From VFMC01 sp040380855 (lineage in GTDB: Bacteria > Actinomycetota > Acidimicrobiia > Acidimicrobiales > Ilumatobacteraceae), in the NCBI GenBank assembly GCA_040380855.1, contig JBEIIG010000045.1, forward strand, positions 1-29,462: a DNA stretch of 29,462 bases, given 5' to 3'. Numbering within the stretch: the first letter of the stretch is position 1; each line of letters begins with the position of its first letter. This document shows positions 15,279 through 22,622 of this stretch, one piece after another. The notes under the pieces are model-generated. The model was not told where the DNA came from. It worked only from the letters and a program-made list of their open reading frames with translations, and did no database searches. Both the position numbers and the translations under genes were made by a program.

Positions 15279-16370
15279 GTGCACGCAGGATCGCCCGACG
15301 AGTCGAGCTGGATCGCCGCAGGGCTGCTCGATCCTGCGTCGCCCACCGCTGCGAGCCGCCGCGCCCTGCTCGAATGGCTCACCTCGCTCGACATCCCGCT
15401 CGACCTGATGATCGAGGCCGAGCGCGAGGGCGACCTGGCGGGGCTCGCCGGTGACCTCGCGTTGCTCCCGGGCGAACGCTTCACAGTGGCCGAGCTCGCC
15501 CGGCGAGCCGGATTCGATCTCGAGACGGCGGCCCAGTTGCGCATCGCCGCCGGGTTCCGGCCGGCACCGATCGACGACCCGGTGTGCACGACCGACGACG
15601 TCACCGTCTTCGAGTTGTTCGCCCTGGCGCGCAGCCTGTTCAGCCAGGACGAACTGCTGCACTTCACCCGCGTGGTCGGCTCGTCGATCCGCCGAGTGGC
15701 CGAGGCGGCCGGCGAGATGTTCCTCCGCGACGTCGAGGCCGAGCGCCTCAGCGAGTTCGACGAGCTCGAGCGCGCACAGGTCGGCGTGCAGGCGATCGAG
15801 CTCGCCCGACAGGCGACCGGGCTGTTCGACCCGCTGTTCCGCGCCCATCTGGCCGAGTCGGTTCGTGCCAGCCGTCGCGCGTTGGCCGGTCACGACGACC
15901 TGGCGACGATGCCGCTCTGCGTCGGGTTCGTCGATCTTGCCGGGTTCACCGAGCGCGCCGGCGCGGCGAGCCCGGCCGAATTGCTTCGGCTGGTCTCCTC
16001 GTTCGAGGCGACCGCCCACGACCTGGTGACCACCCACGGGGGTCGGCTGGTCAAGCTGATCGGCGACGAGGTGATGTTCACCACGGTCGACGCCGGGGCG
16101 GCCTGTGCGATCGCCCTCGCACTGACCTCCCGCGACGAGGTGCCTGCTCGTGGTGGCCTCGCCCACGGTGAGGTCGTCACCAGCGGCGGCGATCTCTACG
16201 GCCCCGTGGTCAACCTGGCCTCACGTATCACCGATCAGGCGATCGTCGGCGAGGTGCTGGTGAGCGACGCGATCGTCGAAGCAGCGCACGACCGCAGCTT
16301 CGAGCCAGCGGGCAGGCGCAGCCTGAAGGGATTCTCCGAGCCGGTGAGGCTCTGGTCGCTCAGCAGTTGA
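15279..16370 (+). CDS. Class III adenylate cyclase with N-terminal regulatory domain
   Basis: It makes cAMP from ATP. The C-terminal cyclase domain (about 205-363) keeps every canonical residue: metal-binding Asp219 (VDLAGFTERAG) and Asp263 (IGDEVMF), adenine-selecting Lys259 and Asp305 (GDLYG), and transition-state Asn312 and Arg316 (VNLASRI). It should be an active adenylate rather than guanylate cyclase. Residues 1-200 are all-helical and resemble the adenylate cyclase regulatory domain of mycobacterial Rv1264/Rv2212, where it senses pH or fatty acids; a helix-turn-helix-like stretch FTVAELARRAGFD is part of it. No membrane helix is present. The GTG start at 15279 is preceded by a -10 at 7 nt. 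It is divergent from an SDR and convergent with an LLM oxidoreductase. Confidence 0.92.
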   Translation: MHAGSPDESSWIAAGLLDPASPTAASRRALLEWLTSLDIPLDLMIEAEREGDLAGLAGDLALLPGERFTVAELARRAGFDLETAAQLRIAAGFRPAPIDDPVCTTDDVTVFELFALARSLFSQDELLHFTRVVGSSIRRVAEAAGEMFLRDVEAERLSEFDELERAQVGVQAIELARQATGLFDPLFRAHLAESVRASRRALAGHDDLATMPLCVGFVDLAGFTERAGAASPAELLRLVSSFEATAHDLVTTHGGRLVKLIGDEVMFTTVDAGAACAIALALTSRDEVPARGGLAHGEVVTSGGDLYGPVVNLASRITDQAIVGEVLVSDAIVEAAHDRSFEPAGRRSLKGFSEPVRLWSLSS

Positions 16371-16388
16371 TCGGCCGGGCCGGTATCA
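16368..16388. terminator. Hairpin spanning two convergent stop codons
   Basis: TGAT-CGGCC-G-GGCCG-(GT)-ATCA style symmetry covers the cyclase TGA and the LLM TGA. The two stop codons sit in the two arms of an imperfect stem. There is no U tract; this is a possible bidirectional terminator. Confidence 0.3.
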
Positions 16389-17441
16389 GACGTTGTCGAC
16401 GATCTCGCGCAGCGTCTCGATCTGCTGCACGGCGTTGGGTCCCACCGGGTTCACCGACAGCACCGTGACACCGGCCTCTTTGAAGGCACCGACGCGCTCT
16501 TTGATGTAGCTCTTCGGGCCGACGAGGTTGGCCAGTTCGAGCCACTCACCGGGCAGGGCCGCAGCGGCTTCGTCCTTCTTGCCCTCGAGGTACAGGTCTT
16601 GCACCTCGGCGGCTTCCTTCTCGTAGCCGTAGGCGACGGCGATGTCGTTGTAGAAGTTCTTGCCACGAGCACCCATGCCGCCGACGTAGAGCGCCATGTT
16701 CGGGCGACCGAAGTCGAGGATCTTCTTGGCCGCGTCGCCCGTGAGGCTCTCGTCGATGGCCAGCATGCCGCCGGCCGCGATGTCGAGCGGCTTGCGGTTC
16801 GGGTCGCGTTTCGCGGTGCCGGCCTTCAATTCCTTGCCCCACACGTTCTGGAACTTCTCGGGGATGAACATGATGGGCAGCCAACCGTCGGCGATCTCGG
16901 CCGTGGCGGTGACACTCAGACCCTTCAGGCTCGCCCACCAGATGGGGATGTCGCTGCGCAGCGGGTGGTTGATGAGCTTCAGCGGCTTGCCGAGCCCGGT
17001 GCCCTGCCCCTCGGGCAGCGGCGCCTGGAACGTGACGCCCTGGTAGTCGAACTTCTCTTCGCGCTTCCAGATCATCCGGCAGGCTTCGATGTACTCCTTG
17101 ATGCGCTGCATCGGCTTCTCGTACGGCACGCCGTGGAAGCCCTCGATCACCTGCGGGCCCGATGCGCCGAGGCCGAGGATGAAGCGGCCGTCGCTCACGT
17201 AGTCGCACCCCGCAGCGGTCATCGCCATGAGGGCGGCCGTGCGCGAGTACACGTTCACGATGCCGGTGCCGATCTCGACCCGTTCGGTCTTGGCGGCGAG
17301 GTAGCCCACCTGGCTGATGGCGTCGAAGCTGTACGCCTCGGCGATCCACACCTGATCGAGGCCGGCCTTCTCCAGGTCGACCACCCGTTGCACGGCCTCT
17401 TTGAATCCGCCGGCGTAATTGATCATCATCGAGAGCTTCAT
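16386..17441 (-). CDS. LLM-class F420/flavin-dependent oxidoreductase (1)
   Basis: The luciferase-like TIM-barrel protein of 351 aa begins MKLSMMINYAGGFKEAVQRV and has the barrel strand pattern VWIAEAYSFDAISQVGYLAAKTERVEIGTGIVNVYSRTAALMAMTA and GLGASGPQVIEGFHG. This version is typical of actinobacterial F420-dependent LLM oxidoreductases (TIGR03559-like). They use the deazaflavin F420H2 or F420 on substrates that are usually unknown; FMN cannot be ruled out. The start is ATG 17441. It follows larE on the same strand with an 11-nt gap, so the two are probably one operon. A TAGGGT at 17450-17455 could be an internal -10, but its TA belongs to the larE stop codon and may be coincidental. Confidence 0.9.
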   Translation of the reverse strand: MKLSMMINYAGGFKEAVQRVVDLEKAGLDQVWIAEAYSFDAISQVGYLAAKTERVEIGTGIVNVYSRTAALMAMTAAGCDYVSDGRFILGLGASGPQVIEGFHGVPYEKPMQRIKEYIEACRMIWKREEKFDYQGVTFQAPLPEGQGTGLGKPLKLINHPLRSDIPIWWASLKGLSVTATAEIADGWLPIMFIPEKFQNVWGKELKAGTAKRDPNRKPLDIAAGGMLAIDESLTGDAAKKILDFGRPNMALYVGGMGARGKNFYNDIAVAYGYEKEAAEVQDLYLEGKKDEAAAALPGEWLELANLVGPKSYIKERVGAFKEAGVTVLSVNPVGPNAVQQIETLREIVDNV

Positions 17442-17452
17442 GGCTCTCGACC

Positions 17453-18262
17453 CTACGACACTCGGACGGCCTTCGGCGGATTGAGGTTGCCCGAACGGAA
17501 ACCCTCGAGGTCGAGGGTGACGTAGCGGTAGCCGCAGGCCTTCACGCCCGCCACCAACTCGAGCCGGACGGCGAGCGCCGCAGCGAGTTCATCGATACCC
17601 AGTTCGATACGAGCCGTGTCGCCGTAGTGGCGCACGCGGAGTTCGCGGAACCCGAGCCGCCGCAGCGCCGACTCGGCGCGGTCGACCTGGCTGAGCAGCC
17701 CCACCGACACCTCGGTGCCGTAAGGGATGCGGCTGGCGAGGCAGGCGGCGGCCGGCTTGTCCCAGGTGCGCAGGCCCAGCCGTTGCGAGGCGGCCCGCAC
17801 ATCGGCCTTGGTGAAGCCGGCCTGAACCAGCGGGAACTCGGCACCGGCCTCGGTGGCAGCGCGTTGTCCCGGGCGATGGTCGCCCAGGTCGTCGACGTTC
17901 ACACCCAGCACCACGGTCGCACCCTCGGCGGCAGCGATCGGCCCCACCACGTCCATCAGCTCGGCCTTGCAGTGGAAGCACCGGTCGAGGTCGTTCATCC
18001 GGTAGGCAGCGCGCTCCATCTCGTGGGTGACCACGGGTGTCCAGCGCAGTCCCCACTCGGTGGCGAGTGCACGGCAGTCGACCTCTTCGTCGCCCGCCAG
18101 CGAGGGTGACACCGCGGTGACCGCATGGGCTGCTGCACCGAGCGTGCGGTGCGCCATGGCGGCCAGGAACGCACTGTCGGCACCACCGCTGAAGGCCACC
18201 ACCACCCGGCCGAGGCTGCGCAGTTGCGCCTCCAACGCGGTGATCTGATCGTCGAGGCCCAT
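17453..18262 (-). CDS. larE: LarE-type ATP-dependent sulfur transferase (PP-loop)
   Basis: In lactate racemase maturation LarE adenylates the carboxylates of the nicotinate mononucleotide precursor and inserts sulfur for the nickel-pincer cofactor. The 269-aa protein has the PP-loop SGGADS (25-30), RCFHCK (Cys95, Cys98) and PAAACLASRIPYG with Cys174, equivalent to the sacrificial Cys176 of Lactiplantibacillus LarE. Three cysteines fit the LarE variants that bind an iron-sulfur cluster instead of sacrificing a Cys. No larA, larB or larC is in the window, so the sulfur acceptor here is uncertain. The ATG at 18262 has TATCGT 7 nt upstream, hence probably leaderless. It is divergent from the ABC exporter. 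Confidence 0.88.
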   Translation of the reverse strand: MGLDDQITALEAQLRSLGRVVVAFSGGADSAFLAAMAHRTLGAAAHAVTAVSPSLAGDEEVDCRALATEWGLRWTPVVTHEMERAAYRMNDLDRCFHCKAELMDVVGPIAAAEGATVVLGVNVDDLGDHRPGQRAATEAGAEFPLVQAGFTKADVRAASQRLGLRTWDKPAAACLASRIPYGTEVSVGLLSQVDRAESALRRLGFRELRVRHYGDTARIELGIDELAAALAVRLELVAGVKACGYRYVTLDLEGFRSGNLNPPKAVRVS

Positions 18263-18269
18263 CGGAGCG

Positions 18270-18275
18270 ACGATA
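18270..18275 (-). promoter_or_regulatory. -10 for a leaderless larE transcript
   Basis: TATCGT on the minus strand lies 7 nt before the ATG at 18262, with no Shine-Dalgarno in between. Confidence 0.4.
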
Positions 18276-18308
18276 GCGGCGGCATGACCGACGACACAGA
18301 GACGAGGC

Positions 18309-18343
18309 TTGAAACAGGTAGTAGAGAGTGTTACTATCCATTT
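18309..18343 (+). promoter_or_regulatory. SigA-type promoter of the ABC exporter operon, start at the ATG
   Basis: The -35 TTGAAA (18309-18314), a 17-nt spacer and the -10 TACTAT (18332-18337) form the best-matched promoter in the window. Transcription should begin at 18343-18345, on the ATG at 18344, giving a leaderless mRNA. An inverted repeat TAGTA (18319-18323) / TACTA (18332-18336) overlaps the -10 and could be a repressor site. Confidence 0.7.
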
Positions 18344-19333
18344 ATGCCCATGCCGTCCTCCCCCACCACCACCGACGCGGTCCTCGCCTGCGAGGGCCTC
18401 GTGCGCCGCTTCGGCGATCGTGTCGCCGTCGACCACGTCAGTTTCCACATCGCCCCCGGCGAGACGTACGGGCTGCTCGGCCCGAACGGAGCGGGCAAGA
18501 CGACCACGATCTCGATGCTCAGTGGCATCCTGGCCGCCGACGCCGGCACAGTCACCGTCGGTGGGCGGCCGATCAGCACCGCGGCCAGTCCGGGCAAGCA
18601 CCTGCTCGGCCTCGTGCCGCAGAACATCGCCCTGTTCGACGATCTGAGCGCCCGCGAGAACCTGCGCTTCTTCGGTGGCCTGCAGGGCCTGCGGGGCAAG
18701 CAGCTCGATCGGCGTATCGACGCCACCCTCGAGATGGTCGGCCTCGGCGACCGAGCCGACGACCGCATCGACACCTACTCGGGCGGTATGCAGCGACGCG
18801 CCAACATCGCCGTCGGCCTCCTGCACGAACCGCACCTGCTCATCCTCGACGAGCCGACCGTGGGGGTGGACCCGCAGAGTCGCAACCAGATCCTCGAAAG
18901 CGTCGAGCGGCTGAGCGCCGAGGGCCTAGCCGTGCTGTACACGACGCACTACATGGAAGAGGCCGAGCGCCTGTGCGACCGGGTGGGCATCATCGATTCC
19001 GGTCGACTGGTCGCCGAAGGCACGCGGCGCGAGCTGGTGGCCCGCATCGGCGAGCACGACCGCGTGTCGCTGCGCGGCGAGGGCGATCTCCGTGGATTCG
19101 CCAGCCGGGTATCCACACTGCCGGGCATCCTGGCCGCCGAGGTGGTCGCCACCGATGGCACGCCGCCGGTGGTGCACCTCACCACCAACGATGCCGGCCC
19201 GGCGATCGCAACCATCGTCGCCGCGGCGTCGAGCGACGGAGTCGACATCACCGGAATCGAGGTGCACGAACCCAACCTCGAAGCGGTGTTCCTGCACCTC
19301 ACCGGCAAAGCACTCCGCGATCGGAGCGAGTGA
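18344..19333 (+). CDS. ABC-2 exporter ATPase (drug-resistance / NatA type)
   Basis: This is the nucleotide-binding subunit of an exporter, 329 aa. Walker A is GPNGAGKT (46-53), the Q-loop Gln93, the signature SGGMQ (146-150), Walker B LLILDEP (165-171) and the switch His202. The Arg-rich signature SGGMQRR and a C-terminal extension of about 90 residues after DSGRLVAEGTRRELV match the DrrA/NatA group, whose tail contacts the permeases. The ATG at 18344 is set by the promoter just upstream; a second in-frame ATG follows two codons later. Its stop shares one base with the first permease gene (TGATG). The cargo cannot be read from sequence; no adjacent TetR-type regulator is present. Confidence 0.95.
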   Translation: MPMPSSPTTTDAVLACEGLVRRFGDRVAVDHVSFHIAPGETYGLLGPNGAGKTTTISMLSGILAADAGTVTVGGRPISTAASPGKHLLGLVPQNIALFDDLSARENLRFFGGLQGLRGKQLDRRIDATLEMVGLGDRADDRIDTYSGGMQRRANIAVGLLHEPHLLILDEPTVGVDPQSRNQILESVERLSAEGLAVLYTTHYMEEAERLCDRVGIIDSGRLVAEGTRRELVARIGEHDRVSLRGEGDLRGFASRVSTLPGILAAEVVATDGTPPVVHLTTNDAGPAIATIVAAASSDGVDITGIEVHEPNLEAVFLHLTGKALRDRSE

Positions 19334-20496
19334 TGAGCAGCACCTGGATGGTCGCCGCCACCGAGATGCGGCGCCGTGTACGGAACCGGTCGGCGCTGCT
19401 GACCGCAGTGGTGGCACCGCTGGCCATGGCCGTGGTGTTCGGTCTGCTGCTGGGCGGTACCGACTCGCGGAGCATCACGATCGGCGTGGTCGATGCCGAC
19501 CGGAGCGAGCTGACGACGTCGTACGTCGACGGGCTGCTCGGCGCCGACAGCGACGACAGTCCGGTCTCGTTCGTCACCGTCGCCGACGACGCAACGGCGC
19601 GTCGCGCCCTCGACGACGCCGACATCGATGCGGCCATCGTGCTGCCCGCCGGTTTCGGCGACCAGGTGGCCAGCGGCGCGGGCAGCACCATCGAGGTGCT
19701 CCGCGACCCACGGCGCGAGATCTCGGGCGAGATCGCCCGCTCGGTAGCCGGCCGATTCGCCGACGGCATCACCACCCGCACCCTCGCCGCGGTCACCAGC
19801 ATCGCCGTCGGTGCATCGTTGCCGGATGCGGCTGTGCTCGCCGGGCTCGACGAGACCGTCGACCGACTCGCCGACGACTCGCCAGGCGGCTCACCACTCG
19901 ACGCAACGGCCTACTTCGGTGTGTCGATGTCGATCCTGTTCCTGTTCTTCACCATCTCGTTCGCCGCCCAGAGCCTGGCCCGCGAACGCCAGACCGGCAT
20001 CCTCGCCAGATTGCTGGCCACCGACGTGCAGCCCGCTGCGATCGTGGCGGGCAAGGTGCTGGCGGTCAGCCTGCTCGGGCTGGCCGGCTTCGCCACCGTG
20101 TGGGGGGTCACCTCGCTGGCCTTCGGTGCCGAGTGGGGCGACCCGGTGACTGTGATCGTCACCATGGTCGCCACCGTGCTGGCCGTCGGCGGTGTGGCGA
20201 TGTTCGTGTCGGGTTTCGCCCGCACCCCCCAGCAGGCCGAGTCGTACACCTCGGCGGTCGCCTTCGTGCTCGCCCTGATGGGCGGCAACTTCATCGGCCC
20301 CGGCCAGGCCCCGCCCCTGCTCGACCAGCTCTCGCGCTTCACCCCCAACGGGCAGGCACTGCGGGCCTTCACCGCCATCGCCACCGATGGCGCATCGATC
20401 GCCGACATCGCCGGTCACCTGCTGGCACTCCTCGCCATCGCCGTCGGCTTCGGCGCCGTCGGCCTCACTCGCACACGAAAGGCGGTTCAGCGATGA
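19333..20496 (+). CDS. ABC-2 type permease subunit 1
   Basis: The 387-aa membrane subunit has one N-terminal helix (about 22-42, LLTAVVAPLAMAVVFGLLLGG) and a large exported domain (about 45-190) that starts ITIGVVDADRSELTTSYVDG. Five more helices follow from SILFLFFTISFAAQSL to the C-terminus. This is the ABC2_membrane_3 layout seen in NatB, YhgE-like and multidrug exporters. The motif LARERQTGILARLLATDVQPAAIVAGK after the second helix is the coupling region that meets the ATPase. It starts inside TGATG, sharing one base with the ATPase stop, and its stop overlaps permease 2 by 4 bp. The two permeases are different and likely form a heterodimer. Confidence 0.92.
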   Translation: MSSTWMVAATEMRRRVRNRSALLTAVVAPLAMAVVFGLLLGGTDSRSITIGVVDADRSELTTSYVDGLLGADSDDSPVSFVTVADDATARRALDDADIDAAIVLPAGFGDQVASGAGSTIEVLRDPRREISGEIARSVAGRFADGITTRTLAAVTSIAVGASLPDAAVLAGLDETVDRLADDSPGGSPLDATAYFGVSMSILFLFFTISFAAQSLARERQTGILARLLATDVQPAAIVAGKVLAVSLLGLAGFATVWGVTSLAFGAEWGDPVTVIVTMVATVLAVGGVAMFVSGFARTPQQAESYTSAVAFVLALMGGNFIGPGQAPPLLDQLSRFTPNGQALRAFTAIATDGASIADIAGHLLALLAIAVGFGAVGLTRTRKAVQR

Positions 20497-21668
20497 ACCT
20501 CGTCACCAGCTGCCGGCGTTTCACCCGTGTGGTGATGCGTCAACTCGCCGCCGACCGCAGCGCCCTGTTCTTCTTCATCGTCTTGCCGGTGGTGGTGATC
20601 GTGGTGATCGGTTCCACGTTCGGTGCCTCCGGCGGCACCCTGCAGATCGGCGTGATCGGCGACGAGCGCAGCCGCCTGGGCGACGAGATCGCCCAGCAGA
20701 TCGACGCTGCCGACGGGGTGCAGTTGCAGCACTTCGCCACGCGAACCGAGATGAACGAGGCGATCCGGCGTCTCGACATCGCGGCCGGCGTGGTGCTGCT
20801 CGACGACCTCGATGTCACGGTGCCCGCCGGCACGGCGTCGATCACGTTCGTAGCCGAGCAGTCGTCGCAGGAGGCCCTCGCCGCACGCGACGTGGTGGTG
20901 GCTGCCGTGTCGGCCGTCACCGGCCCGGCCGACGCGGCGCGGTTCGTCGCCACCACCGCAGGCGTCGACCCTGCTGCTGCGCTGGCGGCGGCCGAGCAGC
21001 AGGCACCCAACGCTGCCGACACCACGGTGAGGACCGTCGACGTGGGCGACGCCCAGCGCGGCGAGCTGAGCGCCTTCTCGCTCACCGCGCCGCAGAATCT
21101 GGTGCTGTTCGTCTTCATCAACTCCCTCGCCGGTGGCGCCGCGTTGGTGCGGATGCGGCGCACCGGTGTGCTGCGGCGCCTGTTGGCGGGCCCCAGCGGC
21201 AGCGGCTCGATCGTGGTCGGCCTCGGTGCCGCCTGGTTCGTGCTCGCCCTGTTCCAGTCGGTGGTGGTGCTGGCCATCGGCGGGCTGGTGTTCGGCGTCG
21301 ACTGGGGCGACCCGCTGGCGGCGACGGTGCTCACCCTGGTGTTCGCGCTGGTGGGTGCGGGAGCCGGGCTGCTCATCGGCGCCCTGTTCGACGACCCCGA
21401 CCGGGTGTCGGCCGTCGGGCCGCCCATCGGCATCGTGCTCGGTGCACTCGGGGGCTGCATGGTGCCGCTCGAAGTGTTCCCCTCGGCCATGGCCACCGCG
21501 GCCAAGGCGGTGCCGCAGTACTGGGCGATGACCGCATGGCAGCAGCTCGTGTTCGACGGCGACGGCCTGAGCGCCATCGTCGGCCCGCTCGCCGTGCTCG
21601 CCTGCTTCGCTGCGGCGTTCCTCGGCCTGGCGACACTCCGACTGCGCCACACACTCGTCAGGGGCTGA
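20493..21668 (+). CDS. ABC-2 type permease subunit 2
   Basis: The second membrane subunit, 391 aa, has the same fold as subunit 1: N-terminal helix at about 25-44 (ALFFFIVLPVVVIVVIGSTF), an exported domain LQIGVIGDERSRLGDEIAQQ to about 195, then about five helices. The coupling segment reads VRMRRTGVLRRLLAGPSGSGSIVVG. The exported domain is Ala-rich and less conserved. The ATG overlaps the stop of subunit 1 (ATGA). It is the last gene of the operon; 115 bp separate it from the DUF1918 gene. In that gap I see only a weak 5-bp GCCGA/TCGGC stem (21706-21721) and no clear terminator. Confidence 0.92.
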   Translation: MNLVTSCRRFTRVVMRQLAADRSALFFFIVLPVVVIVVIGSTFGASGGTLQIGVIGDERSRLGDEIAQQIDAADGVQLQHFATRTEMNEAIRRLDIAAGVVLLDDLDVTVPAGTASITFVAEQSSQEALAARDVVVAAVSAVTGPADAARFVATTAGVDPAAALAAAEQQAPNAADTTVRTVDVGDAQRGELSAFSLTAPQNLVLFVFINSLAGGAALVRMRRTGVLRRLLAGPSGSGSIVVGLGAAWFVLALFQSVVVLAIGGLVFGVDWGDPLAATVLTLVFALVGAGAGLLIGALFDDPDRVSAVGPPIGIVLGALGGCMVPLEVFPSAMATAAKAVPQYWAMTAWQQLVFDGDGLSAIVGPLAVLACFAAAFLGLATLRLRHTLVRG

Positions 21669-21783
21669 GCAGATGGCAGCTCGGTAGGGGGTCGTTCGGC
21701 CCGTTGCCGAGAGCCGTCGGCCACTCGCCGAGCAGCCGAGCCGATGCGACGCTGAGTGCACCGGTTCACCAGGAGGAGACGCG

Positions 21784-21990
21784 ATGGACATCCATGCACG
21801 TGTGGGCGACGAGATCGTGGTCGACAGCAACGAGCTCGGCCACCCGCCCCGCAAGGGCGAGGTGCTCGAGGTGCTCGGCGCCGGCGAGACCCAGCACTAC
21901 CGCGTGCGCTGGGACGACGGTCACGAGTCGCTGTTCTTCCCCTCCACCAGCGCCCACATCGTCCACCCCGGCGCGCGCCCCACGCTGTGA
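21784..21990 (+). CDS. DUF1918 domain protein
   Basis: The 68-aa protein MDIHARVGDEIVVDSNELG is nearly all one DUF1918 domain, a small SH3-like beta barrel found in actinobacteria, often in stress-related settings. It has the typical pattern VGDEIVVDS...RKGEVLEVLG...YRVRWDDGHESLFFPSTSAHIVHP. Function is unknown. A strong Shine-Dalgarno (AGGAGGAG) precedes the ATG. It is convergent with the XRE-cupin gene, 13 nt apart. Confidence 0.9.
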   Translation: MDIHARVGDEIVVDSNELGHPPRKGEVLEVLGAGETQHYRVRWDDGHESLFFPSTSAHIVHPGARPTL

Positions 21991-22003
21991 CAGTCGGGCG
22001 GCG

Positions 22004-22618
22004 TCAGATGTCGTGAGTGTGGGCGCGCGACCGGTGCTGGTGCGCGGCGTCGGCTGTCGTCTCGATCAGCAAGATGCGCGCCCCGCTCCCCGACAGCGAG
22101 CGGTGCGAATGGGCCCGGTCGGACGGGTACGACAAGAAGTCGCCCGTGTCGAGCACGACTCGTTCGTCGTCGAGGCTCACCTCCACCCGGCCCGCCACCA
22201 CGTAGATCGCCTCGAAGCCGTCGTGGCGCCACCGCTGCTCGAACTCGTCGGGAAGGCCGTCGAACTCGAGTACGTGGAACGGGGCGGCGCCAGGCAGCAC
22301 GAGGCGCACCTGCGAGGCCGGACCACGGTCGAGCACCGTCACCGACGGGTCGTTGCGGCGCACCACCGTGGGTTCGGCCACCACGTCGGGACGCTCGCCG
22401 AACAGCGCCTGTGGCGTGGTGTCGAGTGCATGAGCGATGCGATAGATCGACTCCATCGACGGCTTCGAGCGGCCGTTCTCGATCTGCGACAGGAACGGCT
22501 GCGAGAGCGCACAGCGCGCCGCGAGCTCGACCATCGTGAGGTTGCGTTCACGACGGCGCTCGCGCACGGCGCGGCCGAACTGGTGCCAGTCGTCGGGTCG
22601 GGCGCGTTCGGTCGACAT
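22004..22618 (-). CDS. XRE-family regulator with C-terminal cupin domain
   Basis: The 204-aa transcription factor has an XRE helix-turn-helix at about 13-67 (FGRAVRERRRERNLTMVELAARCALSQPFLSQIENGRSKPS). It also has a cupin at about 100-185 (RHDGFEAIYVVAGRVEVSLDDERVVLDTGDFLSYPSDRAHSHRS). This architecture is found in regulators such as PuuR and SutR, where the cupin senses a small metabolite. A His-rich tail (HQHRSRAHTHDI) ends the protein. It starts 4 nt after the stop of the LLM oxidoreductase gene upstream on the same strand, so the pair is an operon and the regulator probably controls its own promoter, where a long inverted repeat lies (23823-23881). Confidence 0.92.
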   Translation of the reverse strand: MSTERARPDDWHQFGRAVRERRRERNLTMVELAARCALSQPFLSQIENGRSKPSMESIYRIAHALDTTPQALFGERPDVVAEPTVVRRNDPSVTVLDRGPASQVRLVLPGAAPFHVLEFDGLPDEFEQRWRHDGFEAIYVVAGRVEVSLDDERVVLDTGDFLSYPSDRAHSHRSLSGSGARILLIETTADAAHQHRSRAHTHDI

Positions 22619-22622
22619 CGGA

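Noticed and set aside
17450..17455. TAGGGT as a -10 for a leaderless LLM1 transcript
   Set aside because: Its TA is part of the larE stop codon and the two genes are co-directional with an 11-nt gap, so an operon explains the arrangement without a promoter.
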